Positions 19,670 through 30,330 of a stretch of 64,000 nt of DNA are shown here, in pieces. How positions within the stretch are numbered: position 1 is the stretch's first letter; each line of letters begins with the position of its first letter. The notes beneath the pieces were generated by a model, which was given only the letters and a program-made list of their open reading frames with translations, was not told the origin of the DNA and searched no databases. The DNA is taken from positions 98,644,152 through 98,708,151 of the forward strand of contig OV050030.1 in assembly GCA_920105625.2 (NCBI GenBank). The letters run 5' to 3'. Both the position numbers and the translations under genes were made by a program. Source of the DNA: Clusia tigrina (taxonomy: Eukaryota > Arthropoda > Insecta > Diptera > Clusiidae).

Positions 19670-21045
19670 GTGCAGAAATTTGTACAGTTTCTGAAACTCC
19701 TATATGGAGCAAACAATACCCTTACCCATTAGTAGTAAATGATTTTGTAAACAAGGAAATCAATAGCTTGTTACAAAAAGGGATTATTAGAAGAAGCAAG
19801 AGCCCATACAATTCTCCAATATGGATTGTACAAAAAAAAGGTGTTATTCCAGACGGATCCCCAAAACAAAGACTTGTTATAGACTTTAAAAACCTAAATG
19901 AACAAACAATTTCAGATAGATATCCAATACCGGATATGGAAGTCATTTTGTCCAATTTAGGACAAGCAAAATTTTTTTCTACTCTTGACTTGGAGTCAGG
20001 ATTTCATCAAATTCTAATGAAGGAGGCTGATATAGAAAAGACAGCATTTTCTGTTAATAATGGTAAATACGAGTTTTTACGCCTACCCTTTGGCCTAAAA
20101 AACGCTCCTAGTATTTTTCAGAGAGCAATGGATGACATTCTAAGAGATTTTATAGGAAAGACTTGTCGTGTGTATATGGACGATATCATTGTTTTTTCGA
20201 ACAATTTAGAGGATCATTTAAAACATTTAAACGAAGTGATTAGAATTTTGCAGGGGGCCAATATGAAAATTTCATTGGAAAAATCCAATTTCTTTGAAAC
20301 AAAAGTAGAATTTCTCGGATACGTGCTATCCCATAAAACAATTCAAACAGACCCTAAAAAGATTGAGACTATTTCCAATTTTCCGATACCAAAAACACTG
20401 AGGCAGTTAAGAAGTTTTTTGGGAATGACGTGTTATTATAGAAAATTTGTTAAAGAATATGCAAAAATTACAAAACCATTTACCAAGTACCTATCAGGGG
20501 AAAATGGACAAATTTCAAAAAACAGGTCAAGCAAAGTAAATGTTGACGTAGATACAGCGGGAATTCAATCTTTTGAAAAATTAAAAGATTTATTGACTGA
20601 ACATGTCGAACTCTCACAACCTGATTATAAAAGAAAATTCATTCTAACAACACACGCATCAAACGTTGCAATAGGAGCAGTTCTATCGCAAGAAGGCAAA
20701 CCTATTACATTTATTTCCAAAACTTTGAATTCAACAGAGAGAAATTATGCAACTAATGAAAAAGAACTATATGCAATAGTATGGTCTTTAAAATCACTAA
20801 GAAATTATCTGTATGGAGCAAAAGATATAGAAATACATACAGACCATCAACCTTTAACATTCTGTGTTTCAAATAAAAATCCAAATACTAAAATAAAAAG
20901 ATGGAAAACTTTCATTGAAGAGTTTAGTCCTAAAATGGTATATAAACCGGGAAAAACTAATCTCGTTGCGGACGCACTCTCAAGACAAATTTTAAATAAC
21001 TTAGAGGATGAAACAAGTGAAACATCTGAATCTGACTCTCAGTAA
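19670..21045 (+). pseudogene. pol: E2 reverse transcriptase and RNase H
   Basis: This frame is open over about 450 codons. RT motifs in order: SPYNSPIWIVQKK (fingers), RLVIDFKNLNEQT, FSTLDLESGFHQI (first Asp), LPFGLKNAPSIFQ, then YMDD at about 20172-20185, and the FLGY thumb motif. RNase H follows, with the LTTHASNVAIGAVLSQ and HTDHQPL motifs ending in LVADALSRQ. The first Asp position of RNase H reads His in TTHAS, a likely loss of activity. The frame is cut off from protease by the TGA at 19630 and from integrase by a shift near 21170. Confidence 0.88.
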
Positions 21046-21169
21046 TCAATACAATCTAGCGATGATAAACAGATAAAAGAAACTAAAAAACCTTTAAACC
21101 AATTCAAACAACAAATATTATTGGGAAAAAATAGGTTTACAATTCATGAAAAAATAGAAATTTTGGTAA

Positions 21170-22258
21170 AACACGACATATAATAGAGTATGATACGGTA
21201 CCAAATTTAGTAACAATATTGAAAGAATTCTTAAGACCTAACATAACAACAGGAATTTATTGTACACCAGAAGACCTGTACGAGGTAAAAGAAGAATTAC
21301 TAAGGACATTCAATATAAAGTTTCTCATTACAAGATTATTTCCAATTGACATTGCAAATAAAGAAGATCAAAGAATAATAATTGAGCAAACTCATGAGAG
21401 AGCTCATAGAAATCTTAGAGAAAATATCGAACAAATTCGAGACAAATACTACTGGCCAAAAATGGCTAAACAATTTAAAGAACATGTAAGAAATTGCGAC
21501 ATTTTCAATAAGAACAAATATGAAAGACATATAAGGAAAATTCCAGTTGGAGAAGCACCTGTTCCAACAAGCGAAGGTAAACAATTACACATGGACATTT
21601 TCTATGTGCAAAATCTAAAATTTTTAACAATAATAGACGCTTATTCAAAATATTTAACAGTCAAAATAATTGATGACAAAATGAACCTAGGAGAAAAAGT
21701 TTTAGAAATTCTTCAGGGATACCCCGAAGTAGAACTTATTATAATGGATAATGAACCAGGATTTAGTTCATTTCAATTCAAATCCTTAATTGAAAGATAT
21801 GGCATTAGAATATTTTACTGTGACCCAAAATACAGCACAACTAATGGACAAGTGGAAAGAGTCCATTCAACATTAATCGAAATTACACGATGTATTAAAG
21901 AGGAATTTAACCTCTTAAAGACTTAGAAGCAATATATAGGGCGGTAAAAGAATATAACAGTACCATTCATTCAGTCACAAAGAAGAGACCATTTGAGATC
22001 CTATTTAACAAAATTAGGCACGATGAAATGCCTGAATTCTTAAGAAAAACGCAAGCAAACGTTTTAAATAAATTAAATAAGAAAAGAAACGAAAAAATAT
22101 ATAAACACGGAGATGTTATTTTCGAGAAAAATATCGGTGAAAGAAATAAATTAAAGCATCGTTATAAAAAACAAAAAGTTAACGAAAACTTTAATAGAAA
22201 CGTAGAAATCTTTAGTAGAAATAGAATAGTACATAAAAATAATATAAAACACACATAA
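21170..22258 (+). pseudogene. E2 integrase
   Basis: Two frames (21219-21926 and 22028-22258) with a shift between them. The zinc-binding motif has both His residues (HERAHRNL) and the first Cys, but the last Cys is Phe (NCDIFNKN). The catalytic core shows the first Asp in HMDIF, the second in IIMDNEP and Glu in NGQVERVHST. The C-terminal piece is Lys/Asn-rich. The frameshift and lost Cys mean the enzyme would not work. Confidence 0.85.
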
Positions 22259-22292
22259 AGATACAAATTTAACATATACTTAATTTTGTATA

Positions 22293-23611
22293 ATGTTTTT
22301 TCTGATGTTGATTGCCATCAAAATTGTAGCGGTGCTGACAGATATTGTGGACTATACAAGAGAAGATTATGCTTTAATAAAAAACGGACAAGTAGCATTG
22401 TATGAGACACATGGTGAGATTTATCACATAACTAATTTGACACATTACGAATAATTGTCAAAAGAGACAAAAAAATTATTTGAAGGAAAAATTGAATTTG
22501 TATCCTACCCTGTTGAAAAAGGAATAGACTTTGATAGGAATCATTCAAATGTAGATTTGCAAGGGCTAGCAGAGATAGAATTACAAATTGAAACAATTGA
22601 CAATTATTTAGAGAAATTGAAAAACGATCATAGACAAAAAAGAGGAATTAATGAACTAGGAACAATTTTAAAGTGGATAACGGGCACACCTGACCATGAC
22701 GATATGGTAAAAATAGAAACCAAATTAAAAGAATTAGTACAGAATAATAACAAACAGTTTGTTACAAATTCAAAAATGTTTAAAGCGATACAAGAATTTG
22801 GAGGAAGAATGCAACATTTTCAAACAGATTCAAAATTGGTCGTTGCTACTTTATACAGAAATAAATTAATACTGAAAGAACTACAGGATTTGTTAGAAAC
22901 TGTGACAATGAGTAAAATCGGACTGTTAAATGCAGGAATTTTAAATTATGCAGAAATCAGAGAAATTATTGGACATGAAAAAAAAATATTTCTATTACAG
23001 ACTTAATCGATGTCTCAAAGTTTATGATAGCTCTAAATAAAGATTGTATAATAATATACATCAAATATCCACTTGTAAAAGAAAGTTGTGAATTATATAA
23101 TGCAATTTCAATAGCCCAATCTGATGGAAAATTAATAATAAATGATAAAATTGCAAAATGCAATAATCAATATGTTAATATTGAAAAATGTAAAATAGAA
23201 ATCAATATGTATTATCAAAAAAATAATACTTGTTTGTCTAACTTATTATCCAAAATTATGGAAAAAAATAAAAATATAAATATAATTAATGACGGAGCAA
23301 TTATAATGTCCGGAATACATGATGTAAACAATAAAACTTTGAATGGAACTTATTTAGTTACTTTTGAAAAAGATGTAATAATTGATGATATAAAATACGA
23401 AAATGTAAAAGAAGTAATTAATGAATATATAAGATCGATAAATGTAATCGATTTTAAAGTTACAAAATATTATGAAGCTGAAGATGATGCATTAAGATTT
23501 GATAATATTGATTTACTGGAAATTCAAGAAACTCCAGTCGAAACTTATATAATTTATACCTTTTTGATTCTTTCGACTTTGATTTTGTTAATATATATTA
23601 ATATATTTTAA
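22293..23611 (+). pseudogene. env: E2 envelope gene (env), disrupted
   Basis: The start at 22293 opens with a hydrophobic signal-like segment. A TAA lies at 22452-22454. The same frame runs on to 23006 and contains the furin-type cleavage site RQKR followed by GINELG, the start of the fusion subunit. After a shift, 23024-23611 gives the rest, ending in a hydrophobic membrane anchor (IIYTFLILSTLILL) and a very short tail. This is the standard errantivirus Env layout. With a stop and a shift it is not expected to be made. Confidence 0.85.
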
Positions 23612-23718
23612 AACAAGAAATATAATTTCAAAGTATTTAAAGAAAAGACAGGAAAAAGCATTCCTGGAAATTAGCCAGAAAATAAGTGAATATGGCATGT
23701 CGGGACGACATATTTAAG

Positions 23719-23730
23719 AGGGGGGGGGGG
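23719..23730 (+). promoter_or_regulatory. E2 polypurine tract
   Basis: AGGGGGGGGGGG lies directly before the 3' LTR start at 23731. It is the expected plus-strand primer. Confidence 0.85.
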
Positions 23731-24130
23731 AGTTAACACCCTATTACCCCATATAACGGCACTCCAATCTGGATTTACTTCTATCCATAGTGGAGTCAGC
23801 AAAATTCCAATTTCACAATTGCATCATCGACTGCAACATCTTTTTGCGCCTTAAGCTGGATGCAATAAGCATTGCCTTTGTTATAACAACAAATATCTTG
23901 GGGATAAACAATTATCTTCCAATAATCCAATAATGAATTAATAACTGAAGCGGCATTGCCTTTGTACTGGTTTGATAAATAAACATTATCCTGGGCTGAA
24001 AGCTGACTGTTGCATTTTCATTGCCCAGATTATCTATAAGTACGAGTGTAAAGCAAATTTAAGTTTAGTGTTAAGCAGAGAACGAATAAAGATTTTTTAA
24101 AATTCGACTTCGGCCGTATAAAAAATAATT
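23731..24130 (+). mobile_element. 3' LTR of E2
   Basis: The 400-bp LTR AGTTAACACC...AAATAATT has the 60-bp segment missing from the 5' LTR. Elsewhere the two LTRs differ by only a few substitutions. Confidence 0.9.
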
Positions 24131-24710
24131 TGCGAGGGTTGACACAAGTCCTTATGGGCGCTTATGTTCAGAGCCAGACCAGCGCTAGTCGGGAATGTTA
24201 CATCCGAGCCTGCACTGCCAATTTAATGGTGACGAGCATCGAGCGTTTCCTGAGACCTGCCATGGTTTTAACTGGACGGGGGCGATTGCGGCATTAACCT
24301 ACCAGCCATTTCTGTAAGATTTCACTCTTACTTACTGAATTGGCAGCATAACGCAATCGTCATCCCACAAGCATCAGCTCATTTTCTATGTTTCCGGTAT
24401 ACCATAATCAAGGCCTTGCCGGTCTCGGTCTTGATTTGAGGTACAACAGATCCCATGATGTCCCTTTGTGGTTCCACGATGGTCCCTCGCTGTTCCATAG
24501 TTTATCCCTCGTTGTCCCCCGTTGCACAGACAGCCGCCCCATGAGGGGGACAGCGCTATCTCTGGGTGCGTTGCTCACTTCAGCTGGCCATCAGCGGGTG
24601 CTGGTGTGCCATTGCCCGGGGCCGCCACGTGGAGGCAGTGAGTCTTCTTGAGGATGTCCCACACCAGGATCGCTCTAGCCCCTCCCAGTGAGGGGTAATA
24701 AGATGTTTTG
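24131..24710 (-). other. R1-clade LINE 5' UTR (right arm)
   Basis: Reverse complement of 12275-12845 with scattered substitutions and small indels. It is the 5' part of the deleted LINE whose remainder lies at 16765-15760, separated by E2. It abuts the ACAT-type microsatellite at 24710. Confidence 0.85.
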
Positions 24711-25059
24711 TATATATACATGTATATGTACGAGTATATGGATGTATGTATGTATATGTTTAAATGTATATACGAGTATATATGTGTGTGTGAACATGTA
24801 TATGTATTTTTATATGTATATGGATATGTATGTCTATATGTATATATCTATGTATATGTATATGTAAATCAACATCATCAACATCAACGGCAACAGTAAA
24901 ATTAACATCAGAACCACCAACAGCTAAAGGAAGATAAAGCGTCTAAATGTTTAAATAAAAGTCAGGTGCCATCATAAGGCACCAAGATAAAACATTTGAG
25001 TACACTAATTTATTTACACAACTCCATATCTGAGCTAGGTAGAACAGTTTACCCAGCAG
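24711..25059. repeat. ACAT/ATAC microsatellite region (right arm, uninterrupted site)
   Basis: Inverted counterpart of 8341-8614 plus 12228-12275. At about 24735-24750 the repeat is continuous exactly where the left arm carries the 3.6-kb gag-protease element, so this is the empty site. The AACATC-type repeat and unique sequence at 24865-25059 also match the left arm. Confidence 0.82.
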
Positions 25060-25741
25060 TAGAACAGTATTCCCCATAAAGAAGAATTTGATGAATTCTT
25101 TATAACACTAAAAGCAAGGCTAGAAGCTCTGTTTAATAAACTGCTCATATCCAACACAATCCCTAGAGATATTACAAAATTTATAGATATTAAATGGCCA
25201 GAATTAACAGATAACGGAGAATCCGATATTGAAACGGACGAACAACAAAAAAATAGGCAAAATGAGACCAATTGAATTCATCACAATAGCAACAAAACTA
25301 TTGCCTGAATTTGATGGGAAAGTAGAAAATTTAAGCAAAATCGTTAATGCTTTAGACGTGCTCAATCAAGGAAGATAATGAAGATTTAGCACTATCTCTA
25401 TAATTAATGCAAAACTCTCGCAAACAGCAAGTATATTGCTAACAAACGAGCAAACTATTGAAGCAATCAAAAGCACTCTAACTTCATGTGTGAAACGCGA
25501 ATCTTTGCTAAATATTGCAACTAGCCTACTAGGTGTCAAAGAACAAAATAAAAGTGATATAGATCATGCATGGGAAATTGAATCACTTGCACAACAAGTC
25601 GAAAGTGCATACATTAGCTTATGGTATGACACCACAGGTCGCAAAAACATACTCACCGCAGTATGTGGTCAAGGCCATAAAAACACATACGAGATCAGAA
25701 GATGTAAAAATGCTAATAAGAGCAGGTCAATTTAACAAAGC
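25060..25741 (+). pseudogene. gypsy-type gag fragment (right arm)
   Basis: Plus-strand counterpart of 7621-8340. Frames at about 25080-25270, 25436-25735 and 25566-25796 carry EEFDEFFITLKARLEAL, TNEQTIEAIKSTLTSC, AQQVESAYIS and KMLIRAGQF. The fragment stops where the BEL LTR starts (25742). Its continuation is not found beyond the BEL 3' LTR. Confidence 0.75.
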
Positions 25742-26200
25742 TGTTCGCGACGGAGCCCTCCTGACGGTGGCTGCTGCCTGCTCACAGTCACCATGAGATT
25801 CTCAGCAGGACTCAGTGCGGAGAGAATTCCCCTCATTGGGTCCCGCCAGGTCGTACAGCAGGCCGCAGCCATCTTTTCGCTGTGGTGAGAACGAAGGCGC
25901 AGGCGAAGCAGGAGAGCCGGTGACAAAATAAGTTTCAGTTTCAGTCGAACCGTCGATCAAGCCTGTTCTCAAGTTTAAACATCCTTGTGTAGTGCATTTT
26001 TTCTTTCAATAATAATAATCAAGCCTGTTCTCAAGTTTAAACATCCTTGTATAGTGCATTTTTCTTTCAATAATAATAATCAACCAACCGCAGTCAAACA
26101 TCTCGTATTAATTGTCTGCCTAAAGAGTGAATTATTTATATTTCCTGTCCGTACCATTTTCGTGAGGGCAAAGATTTGGCTTTATCAGCGAAAATTGACA
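25742..26200 (+). mobile_element. BEL 5' LTR
   Basis: 459 bp, TGTTCGCG...TTGACA. It is GC-rich at the start and AT-rich later, with AATAAT-rich repeats. Very similar to 39862-40320. Confidence 0.9.
25956..26079 (+). repeat. 62-bp tandem repeat inside BEL LTR
   Basis: Two units, starting ATCAAGCCTGTTCTCAAG at 25956 and 26018, plus the start of a third. It is present in all four BEL LTRs of the window, so it belongs to the family and is not a local accident. Confidence 0.88.
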
Positions 26201-26935
26201 ATCAAACAATGGATTCTAGCTCCAACCTCGTCCCAATAAGAAACATTGTCCTTCGAGCCGGATATCACCTGCGTCCGGTAAGTGTTTAATATTTATTTTG
26301 AATTTAATTTAATATATTATTAAACCATTGTTGTATAATTGCAATATATTGCATATCTATTTTTCTATCGCGTAATTTGCGGTTGGGTACGGTCGTTACG
26401 GTAAACGGTCCATTTTCGTATCGTCTGCGCTGCCAACTGCCTTCACTGTTACGTGCGTACCTTTGTTGGTGAACCGGTAACTTACGCCGTTGCTGGTGGT
26501 TTTCCGTACAAACGGGTCAACAACTGTTAACGTGGTGGATGATCGACATTTTCGACACAAGTGCGGTGTAATTAGGTTCGCAGTCCGCAGCTCACAGCGC
26601 TGCGACGCCTATTTACAGCAAACCGTGTGCCGGTGCTTGAACATCCCCATATTACTACGCTGCAAAATACGTATAGTCTTCGATCTCCGTACATCACAGT
26701 TTTCGCAGCTCACAGCGCTGCAAACTTTTTCTTTTTTTTGTCTGTTATATAACCCTGTATCGGTGTACCCACGAGTGACGCAAGGTCCGGGTCACATACT
26801 GCAGCTCATAGCGCTGCATTGGGTATTTCAGGTTGGGGTTCTACTTCAATTTTTCGAGTGTAGTTGCTCAGTGCTGTCGTCACTGCCTTGACTTCGCGTA
26901 GTCCATTCCTACTGGGGACTGTCTATTACCTTGGG
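26201..26935 (+). other. BEL leader: mini-ORF, splice-donor-like site, three near-palindromes
   Basis: A 23-codon frame starts at the ATG at 26209 (MDSSSNLVPIRN) and ends at a strong splice-donor-like CCG/GTAAGTG (GT at 26278). Three copies of GCAGCTCACAGCGCTGC (third with one change) lie at 26587-26603, 26705-26721 and 26801-26817. All are conserved in the left arm. The primer-binding site is not certain; TGGATTCTAGCTCC at 26210, nine bases after the LTR, is a candidate. Confidence 0.65.
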
Positions 26936-27106
26936 TGGACTTTTCAGTGATAATAAGGCGGCAACGATTCACAGCAAGTTTTGCCATGGGAGCAGTCCTT
27001 TGCAGATCATGCGGATATACCGACTTGGGTGGCGATGGAGGAGTTCCTCTCGAAACGGTTCCAAACTTTGGAGGCGGTCTCTGATGTCTGCCAAGCGGAT
27101 TACGCG
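26936..27106 (+). pseudogene. BEL gag N-terminal remnant (right arm)
   Basis: Compared with the left arm (5587-6440), two segments totalling about 650 bp are missing here. What remains includes the WVAMEEFLSKRFQTLEAV motif of the capsid region at about 27030-27080. The frame then reaches the E1 insertion at 27107 and continues in phase after it at 33984. Confidence 0.75.
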
Positions 27107-27461
27107 AGTTACGTTCCAGACGCAACCCAATACCCATTTTCCGCTAAAATCATTTCATTAAGCTTATTTCCACAGAAAAATATTTTCAACGGAAACGCTG
27201 AAAATATTTTCCCACACAATTTATTTAGTGTATACTTTATGCACCTTTCATTTTCGCTGATAAATCATATTTCTCACACAAACTCATTGTAGTATATGTT
27301 TTATGCACCTTACATTTTTGCTGATAAAGCATAGAGGAACGAGGTAGCTTAAGATATTTTAAGATAGTCTTAATATTCACGACAAACTGTTAAAGTCGTA
27401 AAATTTGCAACAAAATAAATAAACGTTAAATATTCTAAAGAATAGTGTTTTATTTTTCTTG
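27107..27461 (+). mobile_element. 5' LTR of E1, 3' end deleted
   Basis: The LTR starts AGTTACGTTCC. At 27461 it jumps from CTTG straight to leader sequence. Compared with 5191-5586 and 33586-33982, the last 25 bp or so of the LTR, the primer site and about 40 bp of leader are gone. The copy could not prime reverse transcription. Confidence 0.88.
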
Positions 27462-27621
27462 AAACAAACAGTGAAATTAATAAACTCGGTTGATAAACAA
27501 ATTTAAAAAAAAAAAAAGTTAAGCTAAATAAAAATATAGCTAACATTATGATAAATAAATTTAAAAAAAAAAAACAAAAAAGGGAAGCTAAATAAAACTA
27601 GAAAATCGTGGACTTTAACTC

Positions 27622-28839
27622 ATGAACCGCAACAAAGCTTTTGATTTAAATCGCTCACTTAACCAAAGCGAAATGGCAGAGCCAGTGGCAGAACTCGAGG
27701 CGATACTTCGACAGCAGGAAATCAAAATTAGGCAGCAACAGGAAATCATAGGAATGCAGCAGCAGCAACAACAACATACCCAAAATAATCTAACAGCCGC
27801 TCAACCAGTAATTTACCAACAAGAAGGATATGAACTCAACATGACCGCAAAGGATGTCATCGAACAATTTCGGCGCTTGAAACCTCTTTCGGAAAACCAC
27901 AGCCCAAGGTCATTTATAAACGCTGTGGATGCAAGTCTGTCACTTTGCGGAACGACCGGGAATTTAGTGCAGTTTTGCCTCCGAATTGTGGCAGATGAAA
28001 AAATTCAGGGCGACGCTGGTCGAAGGGTGAGGGAACTGCCAAGCGGTGCTTCGTGGGAAGAAATGAAGACGAAAATTCTTCAAACATCTAATCCAAGGAG
28101 AACCTATGCGGAAATTTTCAATCTTTGTCGGACGGTGAAAGAAAGAAATTTAAGAGAACTATTTAATATTTTTGAAAATTGTAAATTTGATATTAATTAC
28201 ATATATTTATCTGATCCGTTAAAACCTGGTAGCTATAGAGCAGAGAATGTAGATAGGGACCTGGTAGATATATTACTAGAAAAAATTGACGGACCGATTA
28301 GAGCACATACGAGTATTAATGAAAATGAAGGCCTAAATGAAATAATTGTAAAATATACAAAATTAAAGTTATTAGACGACAATAGGGCGATTTCTTATGA
28401 CCATAAAACATTTTTTAATAAAAACCACTCCCATTTTGAAAAACGAACAAGTAATAACTATCAATCCCCTCAAACACAAAGTTTTAACAACTTCAATCTA
28501 AGAGCAAAGTTCAACCAAAATAACGACTGGCAACAGAGGTCGAACCCTCCACAACAACAAAACTTTAATAACTATAATCAAACTGAAGACTTGAACAGAA
28601 AAAACGAGCCACGACAGAAATCCAACTCAAACTTTTTCCAAAATCGAAACTCGAATTTTAACAATTAAAGTCAAACTCGAAATTCGAATTATCAAAACCG
28701 AAATTCTTATCAAAATAGTAGACAAACCCGACAAACAAGTTTTTCTAACCAACAACCCGAACCTATGGATATCGGCAATTTGCACGAAAAGGAAGATGTA
28801 CATTTTTTCACAATGCCTCCTCCTGCAGATTACCCATAA
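27622..28839 (+). pseudogene. gag: E1 gag, one stop codon
   Basis: The start at 27622 (MNRNKAFDLN) is shared with the left arm. The frame is open for 348 codons to TAA at 28666-28668. It continues in the same frame to 28839, including the EPMDIGNLHE motif near the usual Gag end. The left arm has a sense codon at the stop, so the stop arose here after the duplication. The protein has a Gln-rich early segment, a helical capsid region (about 60-260) and an Asn/Gln-rich tail. Confidence 0.87.
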
Positions 28840-28861
28840 TAATCCTTACAATTGGCAATAA

Positions 28862-29242
28862 GAAAGTAAAATGTCTCATAGATACCGGATCTGATACCAG
28901 CATAATAAAACCAAATTTTTTAGAAAATTGGTCCGAACAATAAATGGAATTAATCAAGTGACACATAAAATAATTACCCCTATACCTAGAGAATTCAATG
29001 TCTCGGGCACCTTCTCTTGGAAGGTGATTGATTTTGATAATATAAATTATTCTACTATAATAGGTCAAAATTTTCTCATCCCTCTTAAAGCTAAGATTGA
29101 TTTAGAGAAAAATTTAATTACCATTTTAGAAAATACCCTACATTTTGGAAGTTTCACACCATACAATAGCCAGGAAATATGTGCACTTGAATACAGCGAT
29201 ATGCAAAATTTCGATTTAGAGCATTTAAACTCTCGATTATAG
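28862..29242 (+). pseudogene. E1 protease region, frameshifted
   Basis: The active site LIDTGSDTSIIK reads at about 28872-28907. Then a shift moves the rest to the frame 28928-29242, which has TIIGQNFLIPLKAKID near the end of the protease domain. About 250-300 bp that should encode the linker and the first RT motifs are missing before 29230. Confidence 0.78.
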
Positions 29243-30330
29243 AAAATTGAATGAAATCACTATAAACGATAAATTCCCAATTCCTAATATGGATGGAATC
29301 GTCGACAAGTTAGGCAAAGCTCAATATTTTTCTTCTATTGATCTTGCTAAAGGATTCCACCAGATCTTGATGAAAAAAAAAATGATATGGAAAAAACCGC
29401 TTTTTGCACCCCTTTTGGGTATTATCAATTTATAAGAATGCCATTTGGGCTTAAGAACGCCCCGTCAACCTTCCAGAGACTCATAAATTCCGTGCTTCGT
29501 AATTACATAAATAAAATATGTGTGGTCTATTTGGACGACATCTTGATATGTAGCACATCGTTATCCGAGCATATAGAGAACATGAGAAAAATTTTTCAAA
29601 AACTAAGGGAAGTGGGAATTAACAAATGCAATTTCTTAAAAAAAGAAACTGAATTTTTAGGGCATGTACTTACACCTGAAGGTATAAGGCCAAACCCAAA
29701 CAAGGTTGTGGTGATTCTAAAATTGAAGCTCCCGACAACACAAAAGCAAATTAAATCATTTTTAGGCATCACAGGTTTCTACAGAAAATTTATTAAAGAC
29801 TTCCAAAATAGCATATCCTATGGTAACGTATTTCAAAAAAAATGCAAAGGTCAACATAAGAGACCCAAACTACATAGTTGCTTTTGAGAAACTGAAGGAC
29901 ATTCTAACATATCCTCCTATTTTGAGGTACCCAAACTTCAATAAACGTTTAAGCTTACTACCGACGCCAGCAATTTTGCAATTGGTGCAGTTTTATCCCA
30001 AGAAGGCCATCCAATTTCGTATGCGTCGCGAACTTTAAACAACCATGAACAAAATTACTCCACCATCGAAAAGGAATTATTGGCGATAGTTTGGGGAGTG
30101 AAGTACTATAAGCCTTATATTTTTGGAAGAGAGTTCGATCTGCAAACGGATCATCAATCACTTAAGTGGTTGCAAGCAAAGAATTCAGGCAAAGACATAA
30201 ACCCAAGACTGCAACGATGGTTAGTACAGTTAGGGGAATATGATGCAAAAATCGACTATATTAAAGGCAAAGAAAATAAAATAGCTGATTTTCTAAGCCG
30301 AATCAATTGCGATACTTGCGAAATAAACAG
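29230..30330 (+). pseudogene. pol: E1 reverse transcriptase and start of RNase H, several frames
   Basis: The domain begins abruptly in [10 protein letters not shown], so the fingers region is lost. Motifs then follow: [30 protein letters not shown] at about 29528-29540, and the ITGFYRKFIKDF thumb motif. Shifts occur near 29385, 29820 and 29980. RNase H motifs (LQTDHQSLKWL, IADFLSR) lie in the next long frame from 30080. Not functional. Confidence 0.83.

Larger units (their letters stand above)
16766..24130 (+). mobile_element. Errantivirus E2, full-length but decayed
   Basis: The 7,365-bp element is flanked by the 4-bp duplication TGCG (16762-16765 and 24131-24134) and sits inside the 5' UTR of the deleted LINE. 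Layout is 5' LTR, tRNA-Met-type primer site, gag, protease, RT, RNase H, integrase, env, purine tract, 3' LTR. Every gene has stops or shifts. The left arm has the same LINE site uninterrupted at about 12838, so E2 arrived after the inverted duplication. Confidence 0.9.

Noticed and set aside
26209..26290. First exon of a host gene (open frame plus splice-donor-like site)
   Set aside because: It occurs in both arms directly after a BEL LTR, and the downstream sequence is the BEL leader and gag. It is kept as a possible leader exon of the element, not as a host gene.
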